Assembly (NCBI GenBank): GCA_040007095.1
Contig: JBDTVS010000151.1
Span: forward strand, 1-8,402
Length of the DNA: 8,402 nucleotides
Direction of reading: 5' to 3'
Source: JBDTVS01 sp040007095
GTDB taxonomy: Bacteria > Acidobacteriota > Vicinamibacteria > Vicinamibacterales > CAVVIG01
Shown: one piece after another, positions 1 through 7,563 of the stretch
How positions within the stretch are numbered: position 1 is the first letter of the stretch
How the letters are laid out: each line of letters begins with the position of its first letter
Notes under the pieces: model-generated
Database searches by the model: none
Told to the model about the DNA's origin: nothing
The model's input: only the letters and a program-made list of their open reading frames with translations
Made by a program: the position numbers and the translations under genes

Positions 1-881
1 GGGCCTCCAGCCTGGTGACCAGTTTCGCGATGAAATGGCTGAATCTCACGACGCTGGATCAGGTCGTCCCCGACCCGAATCTGTTCCGCGGATTCAACGA
101 GCAACTGCGGCGCGATTTCTTGACGGAAGCGCAGGCCTTCATCGGCAGCGTCTTCTCGGAGGATCGAAGTGTGGTGGAGCTCGTGACGGCCGACTACACG
201 TTCCTGAATGGCCGTCTCGCGAGTCACTACGGTATTCCCGGCGTGACCGGCCCGCAGTTCCGCAAGATCACACTGACCGACACAACGCGTTTCGGCCTGC
301 TGGGCAAGGCTGCGGTCCAGCTGCGGACGTCGTATGGCGACCGCACGTCTCCGGTCTTGCGTGGAGCGTGGGTGCTCGACAAGCTGATGGGCACGCCGCC
401 GACGCCGCCCCCGCCCGATACCGCGACCGACCTCTCACAGAAAGCCGGCGAGCAGCCCAAGACCGTTCGCGCGAGGCTGGAGCAACATCGCGACAGGGCG
501 ACGTGCCGGATGTGTCACGGCGTGATCGATCCGACCGGCCTGGCCCTGGAAAACTTCGACGCGATCGGGCAATGGCGAGCGAGGGACAGCGAAGCTGACG
601 CGCCGATCGACGCCAGCACGGTGCTGCCGACCGGAGTCGCGATCAACGGGGTGGTGGACCTCCGCGCGCAACTGGCCGCGCGTCCCGACGTGTTCGCGCG
701 AACCGTGACGGAGAAATTGCTGATGTACGCGGTCAATCGACGACTGGAGTCTTTCGATATGCCGCAGGTTCGCGGCATCGTTCGCTCCGCGGCGAAAGAC
801 CACTACACGCTGTCGTCACTCGTGTTGGGAATCGTCAACAGCGACGCGTTCCGCAGGCAGGGTGCGGACGCCGCGAAGTAA
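1..881 (+). CDS. DUF1592/DUF1588/DUF1585 domain protein with c-type haem motif, C-terminal part (5' end outside window)
   Basis: The reading frame is open from base 3, so the gene starts upstream; the GTG at 15 is internal, because homology-like sequence (FAMKWLNL) straddles it. About 292 C-terminal residues are present of a family usually around 700-900 long. Counting from the GTG at 15, the order is: end of DUF1592 (to about residue 45), DUF1588 (about 57-170, with FLNGRLASHYGIPG, the TSYGDRTSPVLRGAWVLDKL block and a Pro-rich GTPPTPPPP linker), then DUF1585 (about 205-283, with EKLLMYAVNRRLE). A CRMCH haem-attachment motif lies at 504-518, followed by DPTGLALENFDAIG, which is characteristic of the family. 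Such proteins are secreted cytochrome-like proteins of unknown substrate, common in Planctomycetes and Acidobacteria and regularly encoded beside DUF1552 proteins, as here (21 nt gap). An electron-transfer role is inferred from the haem motif only. Family assignment is secure; function is not. Confidence 0.9.
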   Translation, partial: ASSLVTSFAMKWLNLTTLDQVVPDPNLFRGFNEQLRRDFLTEAQAFIGSVFSEDRSVVELVTADYTFLNGRLASHYGIPGVTGPQFRKITLTDTTRFGLLGKAAVQLRTSYGDRTSPVLRGAWVLDKLMGTPPTPPPPDTATDLSQKAGEQPKTVRARLEQHRDRATCRMCHGVIDPTGLALENFDAIGQWRARDSEADAPIDASTVLPTGVAINGVVDLRAQLAARPDVFARTVTEKLLMYAVNRRLESFDMPQVRGIVRSAAKDHYTLSSLVLGIVNSDAFRRQGADAAK

Positions 882-902
882 GGGCCTAAGGTTGCGCAAG
901 CT

Positions 903-2240
903 ATGTTCATCACCAAGAAGCATGTTCCTCGCAGAGCCGTTCTGAAGGCCGCCGGAGTCTCGTTGGCGCTGCCGTTCCTGGATGCGATGGTGCCGGCCGG
1001 CACGGCGCTCGCCCAGACCGCGGCGGTTCCCAGACTGCGGACCGGGTTCTTCTATATTCCCCACGGCGCGATCATGGGGAATACGTCGCACGGTTCGTCG
1101 TTGGACAAATGGACGCCGTCTGGTTCTGGTGCCACCTTCAAGCTCAGTCCGATCCTCGCGTCGCTCGAGCCGTACAAGAAGTACGTGTCGTCGTTCGGGA
1201 ACTTGCAGAACGCCGCCACGGCGGGGTCGGTTCATTCGTTTACGCCCGCCACATGGCTCAGCGCGACCCGTCCGGATACGGGAGCGCCCCGCGCGCACAT
1301 GGCCACGACTCTCGATCAGGTGATCGCGAAAATCGTCGGGCAGGAGACGCCTCTGCCCTCGCTCGAAGTGGCCGCGGAAACCACCGTCCAGTCGGCGGCC
1401 GGTGGCGGCGGATACTATTCCACGCTCTCGTTCCGCGACGCGGAATCGCCGTTGCCGATGGAGCCGAATCCGCGGAAGGTCTTTCTCCAGTTGTTCGGTG
1501 AAGGCGACACGCCGCAGGAGCGCGCGACCATCAACATACGCACGAGCAGCCTGCTGGATCTGATCCTGGAGGGCGCCAAGAGCCTGAAGGGCAAGCTCGG
1601 GAACGGGGACCGGGCCACTCTCGACGGATATCTCGAGAGCGTTCGCGAGGTCGAGCGCCGCACGCAGAAGGCCGGGGCGAAAGATCTGTCCGCGCTGACG
1701 ATTCCCGAGGCGCCTGTGGGGGAACAGGACGCCTTCGCCGAGCAGGTGAAGTTGATGTTCGACCTGGTCGCGCTCGCGTATCAGGCGGACCTGACGCGGG
1801 TGGCGTCCTACATCATGGCCGCGGAAGGCACCAACCGGACGTACAACCACATCGGTATTCCGGATTCCTTCCATCCCGTCTCACACCACGCCAACGATCT
1901 GACGAGGATCGAAAAGCTGGCCAAGATCCAGACGTGGCACCTCGAGCAGTTTGCGGGCTTCGTCAAGAAGATGGCGGAGACGCCAGACGGTCAGGGATCG
2001 CTGCTCGATCACTCGATCTTCATGTACGGATCGAACATGAGCAACAGCGACCGACACGACAACTACCCGGAGCCGAACATCGTGGTTGGCGGCGGCAACG
2101 GCAAGATGAGGCTCGGTGGCCAGCATATCGTGCTGCCGGAGCGCACGCCGATCGCGAATCTCCACCTGACGCTGCTTCAGAAGGTCGGGGTCGAACGCGA
2201 CGCGTTCGGCGACAGCACTGGCACGATCGCGGAGGTCTGA
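903..2240 (+). CDS. DUF1552 domain protein, Tat-exported
   Basis: This 445-residue protein belongs to the DUF1552 family, whose activity is unknown. The N-terminus holds a twin-arginine signal: PRRAVLKAAG at residues 9-18, then a hydrophobic stretch (VSLALPFL) and an AxA-type end near ALAQTAA at about residue 40. Folded export, perhaps with a bound cofactor, is therefore likely. The family pattern runs through the rest: FFYIPHGAIMG at about 50-60, SSFGNLQN, HSFTPATWLS, a repeated MEPNPRKVFLQLFG block, and near the C-terminus HSIFMYGSNMSNSDRHDN followed by VVGGGNGKMRLGG. The overall plan recalls the DUF1501/sulfatase-like proteins that pair with other Planctomycete-type cytochromes; that parallel is inference. 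The ATG at 903 is chosen because it gives the Tat signal directly; a weak purine stretch (TAAGG, 887-891) precedes it. It follows the DUF1592 gene by 21 nt and the next gene starts within about 5 nt of its stop, so co-transcription is likely. Confidence 0.92.
   Translation: MFITKKHVPRRAVLKAAGVSLALPFLDAMVPAGTALAQTAAVPRLRTGFFYIPHGAIMGNTSHGSSLDKWTPSGSGATFKLSPILASLEPYKKYVSSFGNLQNAATAGSVHSFTPATWLSATRPDTGAPRAHMATTLDQVIAKIVGQETPLPSLEVAAETTVQSAAGGGGYYSTLSFRDAESPLPMEPNPRKVFLQLFGEGDTPQERATINIRTSSLLDLILEGAKSLKGKLGNGDRATLDGYLESVREVERRTQKAGAKDLSALTIPEAPVGEQDAFAEQVKLMFDLVALAYQADLTRVASYIMAAEGTNRTYNHIGIPDSFHPVSHHANDLTRIEKLAKIQTWHLEQFAGFVKKMAETPDGQGSLLDHSIFMYGSNMSNSDRHDNYPEPNIVVGGGNGKMRLGGQHIVLPERTPIANLHLTLLQKVGVERDAFGDSTGTIAEV
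2231..2235 (+). promoter_or_regulatory. Ribosome binding site for the MBL-fold gene, inside the end of the DUF1552 gene
   Basis: GGAGG lies within the last codons of the DUF1552 gene, 10 nt before ATG 2246 and 7 nt before an alternative GTG at 2243. It supports starting the downstream protein here and not at the far upstream in-frame ATG at 1934, and suggests translational coupling. Confidence 0.6.
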
Positions 2241-2245
2241 GAGTG

Positions 2246-3163
2246 ATGGCGGTGTCGCTGAATCGCAGGGATGTGTTGAAGGGCGCTCTTGGCGTGTTCG
2301 CCACGTGGACCTCCTCCCGTGTCCTCGGCGCGCAGCAGGCATTCGGCGGCGTTCGTCGCCTGACGGACCAGATCACGGTGGTGGATGGAGGCGGAAGCAA
2401 CGTCCTGGCGTTCTTCACCGGTGAAGGCTGTGTGCTGGTGGACGGCGGCGCTCCGAAGTCGTTCGAGAAGGTCATGGCGTCGCTTGACGCGAACGCCGTG
2501 GTCAACACGCTCTTCAATACGCACCATCACGTCGATCAGACCGGCAACAATGAAATGTTCCCGGCGGGGACGAAGATCGTTGCGCACAAGCGCACCCTGG
2601 AGTGGATGTCGGCCGACCACTGGATCCAGGTTGACGATCGCTATGAAACGGCCCGCCCGAAGGTTGCCCGTCCCACGGAGACGTTTCTCGCCACCGGTTC
2701 GCTGAACATGGGAGGCGAGCAGATCGACTACGGGTATCTACCTCTGGCCCATACGAACGGCGATATCTATGTCCACTTCAGGAATGCGAACGTGCTGGCG
2801 GTGGGCGACGTGGCGTCGCCGCTGCGCGATCCCGCGCTCGACTACCTGACCGGCGCGTGGATCGGCGGTCGCGTGGATGCGATGGCTGTCCTCCTGACGC
2901 TCGCAAATGAGCAGACGCGGATCGTGCCGGCCTACGGGCCGGTCCTGTCGAAGGCGGAATTCAAGGCTGAGCGGGAAGTGATGGAAGAGGTGCGGAAGCG
3001 CCTGTTCAAGCAGGTTCGGGAGGGCGACGGCCCGAAGGACATGCTGGAGCGCGGCGTGCTGAAAGGCCTCGCGCGCACTTGGAACGATCCCTACAAGTTC
3101 CTGTATGACGCGGCCAAGGGTTTGTGGGCGCACCACGACAAGCTGGACCGCAATGTCGTGTAG
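2246..3163 (+). CDS. MBL-fold metallo-hydrolase, Tat-exported, with altered second metal site
   Basis: This 305-residue metallo-beta-lactamase-fold protein has a twin-arginine signal (NRRDVLKGALG, about residues 6-16, ending near LGAQQ at about 31), so it should act outside the cytoplasm. Fold landmarks in order are: the VLVDGGAP strand-turn (about 66-73), the metal motif THHHVDQTGNN (His93, His95, Asp97), the third histidine in LAHTNGDIYVHF (His169), the bridging-type aspartate in LAVGDVASP (Asp188), and VPAYGPVLSK (about 228-237). In the usual HxHxDH...PGHGP pattern the DH histidine is Gln98 here and the final GHG histidine is Tyr230, so the first zinc site is intact and the second is degenerate. 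Substrate is unknown; relatives include glyoxalase II-like and SoxH-like hydrolases. The frame is open far upstream (to 1934) inside the DUF1552 gene, but the start at 2246 (or GTG 2243) gives both the Shine-Dalgarno sequence and the Tat signal. The next gene overlaps its end by 11 nt. Confidence 0.9.
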   Translation: MAVSLNRRDVLKGALGVFATWTSSRVLGAQQAFGGVRRLTDQITVVDGGGSNVLAFFTGEGCVLVDGGAPKSFEKVMASLDANAVVNTLFNTHHHVDQTGNNEMFPAGTKIVAHKRTLEWMSADHWIQVDDRYETARPKVARPTETFLATGSLNMGGEQIDYGYLPLAHTNGDIYVHFRNANVLAVGDVASPLRDPALDYLTGAWIGGRVDAMAVLLTLANEQTRIVPAYGPVLSKAEFKAEREVMEEVRKRLFKQVREGDGPKDMLERGVLKGLARTWNDPYKFLYDAAKGLWAHHDKLDRNVV

Positions 3164-4820
3164 CGTGAAGCGTGTCGCTCTCGCGTGCGTCTGCATGCTT
3201 GCTGCCGCTGCGCCGGCCGTAGGAGCTCAACAGCTGGCTGGTCAGTCCAGGAGTTCCCTGGCCGATCTGATTCAGGGGGGAAACCGGAAGGCGGCGCTCG
3301 AGAGGATTCGGACCGGGGCGGATGTGAATGACGCGCAGCCAGACGGCACCCGCCCAATCCATTGGGCGGTCTACAAGGTGGACTACGAGCTGATCGACGC
3401 GCTGATCGCGAAGAAGGCGAGAGTGGACGTCGGAAATGAGTTCGGTTCCGCCCCGCTTGCCGAAGCGGTCAAGCTGGCCGACGCCCGGATGGTGAAGATG
3501 CTGCTGGATGCCGGCGCGGGAGTCGATCGCGCGGATGAGAGCGGCCAGACCGCTCTGATGCTGGCGGTCAAAACGGGGGAACTGCCGGTCGTCGAGATGC
3601 TGCTCAACGCGGGCGCCAACGTCAATGTGGTTGAGGAGTTACAACACCAGACCCCTTTGATGTGGGCTGTCGCCGCGTCGAAACACGCCGCCGAGATGAC
3701 CAGGCTGCTGCTGTCCAAAGGCGCCAACGTGAAGGCTCGCGCTCTGTACATGGACTGGCCGAACCAGCTGTCCTCGGAGCCTCGCGCCCAGTACCGTCCC
3801 GTCGGGGGACTGACCGCCCTGCTGTATGCCTCTCGCAACGGCTGCTCTGACTGCGTGGAGGCGCTGATCGGTGCCGGCGCCGATGTGAATGTGCCGACGC
3901 CGGAAGGTGTCACCCCGCTGATGGTCAGCCTCGATAACGATCACAACGACGTGGCCACACTGCTGTTGGATCGCGGCGCCAATCCGCATGTCGTGGATTG
4001 GTGGGGACGCACCGCGCTCTGGATTGTCATCGATAGAAAGGAATCCCTGGCTGGTGGGCGAGGTGGACGCGGAGCTGCCGCCCCTGCTCTCGGCTCTGGC
4101 CCGGCTGTGTCTCACATGGCCATCATCGACAGGTTGCTTGCCGCAGATGTCGACGTGAATGCCGAGATGAACATGCATCGCCCCAGCCGCGGCGGCAATA
4201 GCGGACGCTTTGCCGACAGGCAATTGGGCACAGGATGCACGGCGTTGTATCGCGCCACCGAGGCCGGCGACATGGAAGTCATTCGATCTCTGCTGGCCAA
4301 GGGCGCCAACCCGAACATCAACGACATGGGCTTCACGCCATTCCTGGTGGCGGCAGGGGTTACGCCGGGTGCTGGTGGAGGCGGCGGTGCGCCCAACACC
4401 ACTCTTCTGGATTTGATGATCCAACACGGCGCCAATGTGAATACTCAGGTCGCCGGCACGAGGTCCTACTCCATGCGGATCTCCTACAATCCGCCTCCGG
4501 ATAAAGAAGGGACATCGGCTCTCCACGGAGCGGTGCAGGCGGGCCGGACGGACCTGGTTCGGTACCTTCTGGAGAGAGGAGCCACGCCCGAGCTCATTGA
4601 TGCCAACGGCAAGAAGCCGATCGATCTGCTCGATATCGTAGCTGCTGGGGTCAGCGCCGGCGGAGCACGAGGCCAGGGCGGAGCTCCGGCGCCCGGTGCG
4701 GCCGGGCCTAATAATGCGGGGCGCGGAGCCGCAGGCCGCGGCGGCGCTGGCGGAGCCGTCAACCCCGTGACCGCGGCCGAGATTCGCGCGTTGCTGCGGG
4801 ACGCAGCTTCAAAGAAGTAG
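3153..4820 (+). CDS. Exported ankyrin-repeat protein with Gly/Ala-rich insertions and tail
   Basis: This protein has 555 residues from the ATG at 3153, which overlaps the MBL gene by 11 nt. A GTG at 3165, just after the MBL stop, is an equally plausible start and would give a cleaner signal peptide (KRVALACVCMLAAAAP, cleavage near AVGA-QQ). No clear Shine-Dalgarno sequence distinguishes them. Roughly eleven ankyrin repeats follow from about residue 36 to 486, plus a partial twelfth. Clear examples are QTALMLAVKTGELPVVEMLL, VTPLMVSLDNDHNDVATLLL, CTALYRATEAGDMEVIRSLL and TSALHGAVQAGRTDLVRYLL, many ending in GANVN or GADVN. Repeats 5, 8 and 10 are interrupted by insertions, including a GGRGGRGAAAP stretch (about 296-320) and VTPGAGGGGG. 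The C-terminus is a Gly/Ala/Pro-rich, probably disordered segment (about 498-538), then a short helix (AAEIRALLRDA). Ankyrin arrays bind proteins; here the signal peptide puts the array in the periplasm or outside. Its operon partners are its obvious candidate ligands, which is inference. Confidence 0.9.
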   Translation: MSCSVKRVALACVCMLAAAAPAVGAQQLAGQSRSSLADLIQGGNRKAALERIRTGADVNDAQPDGTRPIHWAVYKVDYELIDALIAKKARVDVGNEFGSAPLAEAVKLADARMVKMLLDAGAGVDRADESGQTALMLAVKTGELPVVEMLLNAGANVNVVEELQHQTPLMWAVAASKHAAEMTRLLLSKGANVKARALYMDWPNQLSSEPRAQYRPVGGLTALLYASRNGCSDCVEALIGAGADVNVPTPEGVTPLMVSLDNDHNDVATLLLDRGANPHVVDWWGRTALWIVIDRKESLAGGRGGRGAAAPALGSGPAVSHMAIIDRLLAADVDVNAEMNMHRPSRGGNSGRFADRQLGTGCTALYRATEAGDMEVIRSLLAKGANPNINDMGFTPFLVAAGVTPGAGGGGGAPNTTLLDLMIQHGANVNTQVAGTRSYSMRISYNPPPDKEGTSALHGAVQAGRTDLVRYLLERGATPELIDANGKKPIDLLDIVAAGVSAGGARGQGGAPAPGAAGPNNAGRGAAGRGGAGGAVNPVTAAEIRALLRDAASKK

Positions 4821-4940
4821 GGCTGCGTGCTGAGCCTGCGCGGGCACTCCTCTACGGCTTCGAGCCACGTGCGTTCCGTCCGCATCACCCAACACGAGCC
4901 TCGACAGCACGAGTCGCCTGAGGGCCGCACTCCGATCGCT

Positions 4941-4957
4941 CGGTCCTCTGCGGACCG
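4941..4957. terminator. Possible bidirectional hairpin terminator between convergent genes
   Basis: CGGTCC and GGACCG form a perfect 6-bp stem around the 5-nt loop TCTGC. It sits in the 160-nt gap between the stop of the ankyrin gene (4820) and the stop of the minus-strand helicase gene (4981), where a shared terminator is expected. There is no T-run on either side, so intrinsic termination is uncertain. I see no gene in the rest of the gap. Confidence 0.3.
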
Positions 4958-4980
4958 GCGCCAAGATGTGTCACCGTCGC

Positions 4981-7563
4981 TCAACCGGACCTTTCTTTCG
5001 TTGCCAGCGGCGCCGCGGCGGCCTGGAGAAGTTGCGCCATCCCGGAGAACAGCGCTCCCAACGTCGAGGCCGTGTCGGGCGGTGCCTCGATGAGCAGACC
5101 GCCGTTGGCGGTGCGGCGCACGGTCACCCCGGCGACGAGGCGTTGGAGTGCGGCGGCCGCGTCCGACGGCTCGGGTGCCGTCGCGAACGCCACGTCTCCC
5201 GACTCGTCTCCTGCCGCCACCACCGCCTCTATCTCTCGCGCGGCGGCATCGTCGTCGGGCACACTGGCATCCTCGCGGGTTGGGGCAGGCGAGGTCGCGG
5301 GCGCGACGATGCGCTCGATGCGGGAGAGAAAACTTCCGGAACGCTCGAAGGTCACTTCGTCGGTCGTCCCATCGAACAATCCGGTGAAGAGCGCCATCTT
5401 GGACCCGACGAGATCCGCGATCCGGGACTCGATTCCCGGCTCGCTCACCAGGTTGTAGACGTCAATCGGGCGGCGCTGCCCGAGGCGATGAATCCGACCG
5501 ATTCGCTGCTCGAGGACCGCGGGGTTCCAGGGAAGCTCGATGTTGATGCAGGCGCTCGCGGCTCGCTGCAGGTTGAGACCGACGCCGCCGGCATCGGTCG
5601 CGAAGAGTACGCGGCACACGGGGTCGTCGTGGAAGTCCACGATGTTCTGCGTGCGGCGCTTCTGGCCCTCCTCGCCGGTAAAGAACGCGGACCTGACGCC
5701 CTCGTGCGCGAGTTCGTCGCGGGTCACCCAATGCGCGAGCCGGAGCATTCGCCGCCACTGGCTGAACACCACCACCTTGCGCCCCTGGGCCAGGGCGAGC
5801 TGAGCGATCAGCTCGCGCAGCTCCACGAGCTTCGGGCTCGCAAGTCCATGAAGCGTGGAGTCCGTGGGCCGCTGGATCCGCGACAAGTCGGGCCAGACCT
5901 GCTCGAAGCGCAACTGGGCGAGGCCGTTGGCGATGATGCGCTGCGTCGTGAGCAGTGTCATCAAACGCAGGAACTCCGCCTGCGCGAGTGGGCGACGCTT
6001 CGCGCGGCCGAGGATCTGCGCGATCGGCAGGTTGAGCGCATCGTGTTCCTCCATCTGCTCGGCAGTCATCTCGATGGGAATCCGCGTGTCAGTCCTCGAC
6101 GGCAGCTGCGAGAGCACCTCGTGTCGTACGCGGCGGACCATGCAGCTGGCCAGACGGGTCCGCAGCGTTTCGAGGTTCCGGGCGCCGCCGATCTCCAGCT
6201 TTCCATCCACGGGCGTGGTGTGCCACGCTGTCAAACGCCATTTCGGCTCCAGCGCGTAGTCGTCGACCCACTCGACAATCGACGCAAGCTCGTCGAGCCG
6301 GTTTTCCATCGGCGTACCGGTCAGCACGAGGCGGTACGACGGATCCAGACGCTTCACGGTCAGCGCCGTCTTGGTGGCCCAGTTCTTGATGCGCTGCGCC
6401 TCGTCGAGGACGACGATATCGGGGGTCCAGTTTCGAACGATGTCGATATCGCGAATGAGCTGCTCGTAGTTCCCCAGAAGAAATCCTCGATCGCAGGTGT
6501 CGAACGCCGCACGGCGCTCGATGGGATTGCCCTCGATCATGGTGGCGGGCGCGTCCGTGAAGAGTTGCCACTCGCGCAACCACTGCGGCTTGAGCGCGGC
6601 GGGTACCACGAGAAGACCGCGGCGGACGCGGCCAGTGTGCCAGAGGGCGTGGCAGGCGGCAATCGCCTGCGCCGTCTTGCCCAGGCCCATGTCATCGGCA
6701 AGGAGCAGACGTCCGCGCTCGAAGAACCGTTCAACGCCGTCACGTTGATAGGGGTAGAGCGATTGCTTCAGGGTGCGCAACGCACGGTGCAGGCCCTTCC
6801 GTGTGCTCGCGGTCTGAATCTGGCGCGTGAGCCGCGCGTGTTCTTCCTGCAGGAGTGCGTGCAGTGCCGGCTCGCTCCTGCCGTCGCCGAGCGCGGCGAG
6901 CAGTCGAACCACGAGCGTGAGGCGCTGCTTCGGCGCGGCGGGAACCGCGACCGTCCAGCGGCGTCCGGCTGCTGATCGCCGCCAGCGTCTCAACTCACGG
7001 TCGGGCATGCCGTCGACCCAGGACACGCGCGCCAGCCAATCGCCCGGGCCTGTCAGCGGACGGACGGGATCCCAACGTAATGTCAGCTGCGGAGCCAACT
7101 CGCGCCCAACGTCGACGCGACGCCGCTTCGAAATCGCGTCCTCGAGGACGGCGTAGAGGTGCTTGCACAGTCCGAGCGAGCTCCGCAGGAAATCGGCGCA
7201 CTCGCAACTGCCGTCGAGCGGCTCGACGCGGCGGAGCAGCGTGCGGTACGGCCGTGCGCGCGATCCAACGCGGCGAGTCGCGTAGAGACCCGGACCTCGG
7301 TGCCGCGGCCGGCCAACGATCTGAATCTCGTCCGTGTGAGCGGACGCGCAACGACGCAGCACCGCGTCGAGAGCGTCACGGTACAGCGGCCAGTCGCCGC
7401 CGCGCGTGACGGATAGAACGTGCCGCACGATCATCTCGGGCGGCACGCTGCCTGTCCGCCGATGGGCGCGCACGAGCAGCGTCTGATGGGTCTCACTCTC
7501 AGTGACGGCGATCGCCTCGGGCTCAGAAGGGCTGCTCTTCATGCTTGCTCGTCTTGGCGACAT
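4981..7563 (-). CDS. SWI2/SNF2-family DEAD-like ATPase/helicase with N-terminal SWIM zinc finger
   Basis: The product is an 860-residue nucleic-acid-dependent ATPase of the SNF2 group (superfamily 2), cytoplasmic. A SWIM zinc finger is at Cys120-x-Cys122-x10-Cys133-x-His135, a module that binds DNA or protein partners. The ATPase core follows: motif I DDMGLGKT (290-297, Lys296), motif Ia LLVVPAALKPQW (317-328), motif II DEAQ (387-390, the SNF2-style variant before RIKN), motif III LTGTPMENR (414-422), motif IV VVVFSQW (597-603), motif V ATDAGGVGLNLQ (655-666) and motif VI QRIGRIHRLGQ (686-696). All look intact, so the enzyme should be active. The C-terminus (about 755-860) is an Ala- and acid-rich linker with a short GGLLIEAPP segment. 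Bacterial members are linked to transcription recycling (RapA-like), repair or phage defence; nothing nearby decides. The ATG at 7563 is the longest start; ATG 7542 (853 residues) is an alternative, overlapping the stop of the upstream remnant as ATGA. Neither has a strong Shine-Dalgarno sequence. Confidence 0.93.
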   Translation of the reverse strand: MSPRRASMKSSPSEPEAIAVTESETHQTLLVRAHRRTGSVPPEMIVRHVLSVTRGGDWPLYRDALDAVLRRCASAHTDEIQIVGRPRHRGPGLYATRRVGSRARPYRTLLRRVEPLDGSCECADFLRSSLGLCKHLYAVLEDAISKRRRVDVGRELAPQLTLRWDPVRPLTGPGDWLARVSWVDGMPDRELRRWRRSAAGRRWTVAVPAAPKQRLTLVVRLLAALGDGRSEPALHALLQEEHARLTRQIQTASTRKGLHRALRTLKQSLYPYQRDGVERFFERGRLLLADDMGLGKTAQAIAACHALWHTGRVRRGLLVVPAALKPQWLREWQLFTDAPATMIEGNPIERRAAFDTCDRGFLLGNYEQLIRDIDIVRNWTPDIVVLDEAQRIKNWATKTALTVKRLDPSYRLVLTGTPMENRLDELASIVEWVDDYALEPKWRLTAWHTTPVDGKLEIGGARNLETLRTRLASCMVRRVRHEVLSQLPSRTDTRIPIEMTAEQMEEHDALNLPIAQILGRAKRRPLAQAEFLRLMTLLTTQRIIANGLAQLRFEQVWPDLSRIQRPTDSTLHGLASPKLVELRELIAQLALAQGRKVVVFSQWRRMLRLAHWVTRDELAHEGVRSAFFTGEEGQKRRTQNIVDFHDDPVCRVLFATDAGGVGLNLQRAASACINIELPWNPAVLEQRIGRIHRLGQRRPIDVYNLVSEPGIESRIADLVGSKMALFTGLFDGTTDEVTFERSGSFLSRIERIVAPATSPAPTREDASVPDDDAAAREIEAVVAAGDESGDVAFATAPEPSDAAAALQRLVAGVTVRRTANGGLLIEAPPDTASTLGALFSGMAQLLQAAAAPLATKERSG

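Noticed and set aside
816..1874. Minus-strand open frame of 352 codons across the DUF1552 gene
   Set aside because: The Arg-rich composition and the full overlap with a recognised family on the plus strand mark it as a shadow.
1934..2245. Extended N-terminus of the MBL-fold frame, starting at ATG 1934
   Set aside because: This stretch overlaps the conserved DUF1552 C-terminus and reads as Arg-rich nonsense; the Tat signal and ribosome binding site place the start at 2246 or 2243.
3639..4526. Minus-strand open frame of 295 codons across the ankyrin gene
   Set aside because: It is His/Gly/Arg-rich, with no domain pattern, and opposite a clear repeat protein.
4646..4765. GC-rich, repetitive-looking stretch at the end of the ankyrin gene
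   Set aside because: It is not a DNA repeat array or CRISPR; it simply encodes a Gly/Ala/Pro-rich tail with irregular codons.
4966..6975. Very long plus-strand open frame (669 codons) antisense to the helicase
   Set aside because: It mirrors the GC-rich codon pattern of the opposite strand, is full of Arg, Gly, His and Leu without any domain pattern, and lies across a complete helicase with all motifs.
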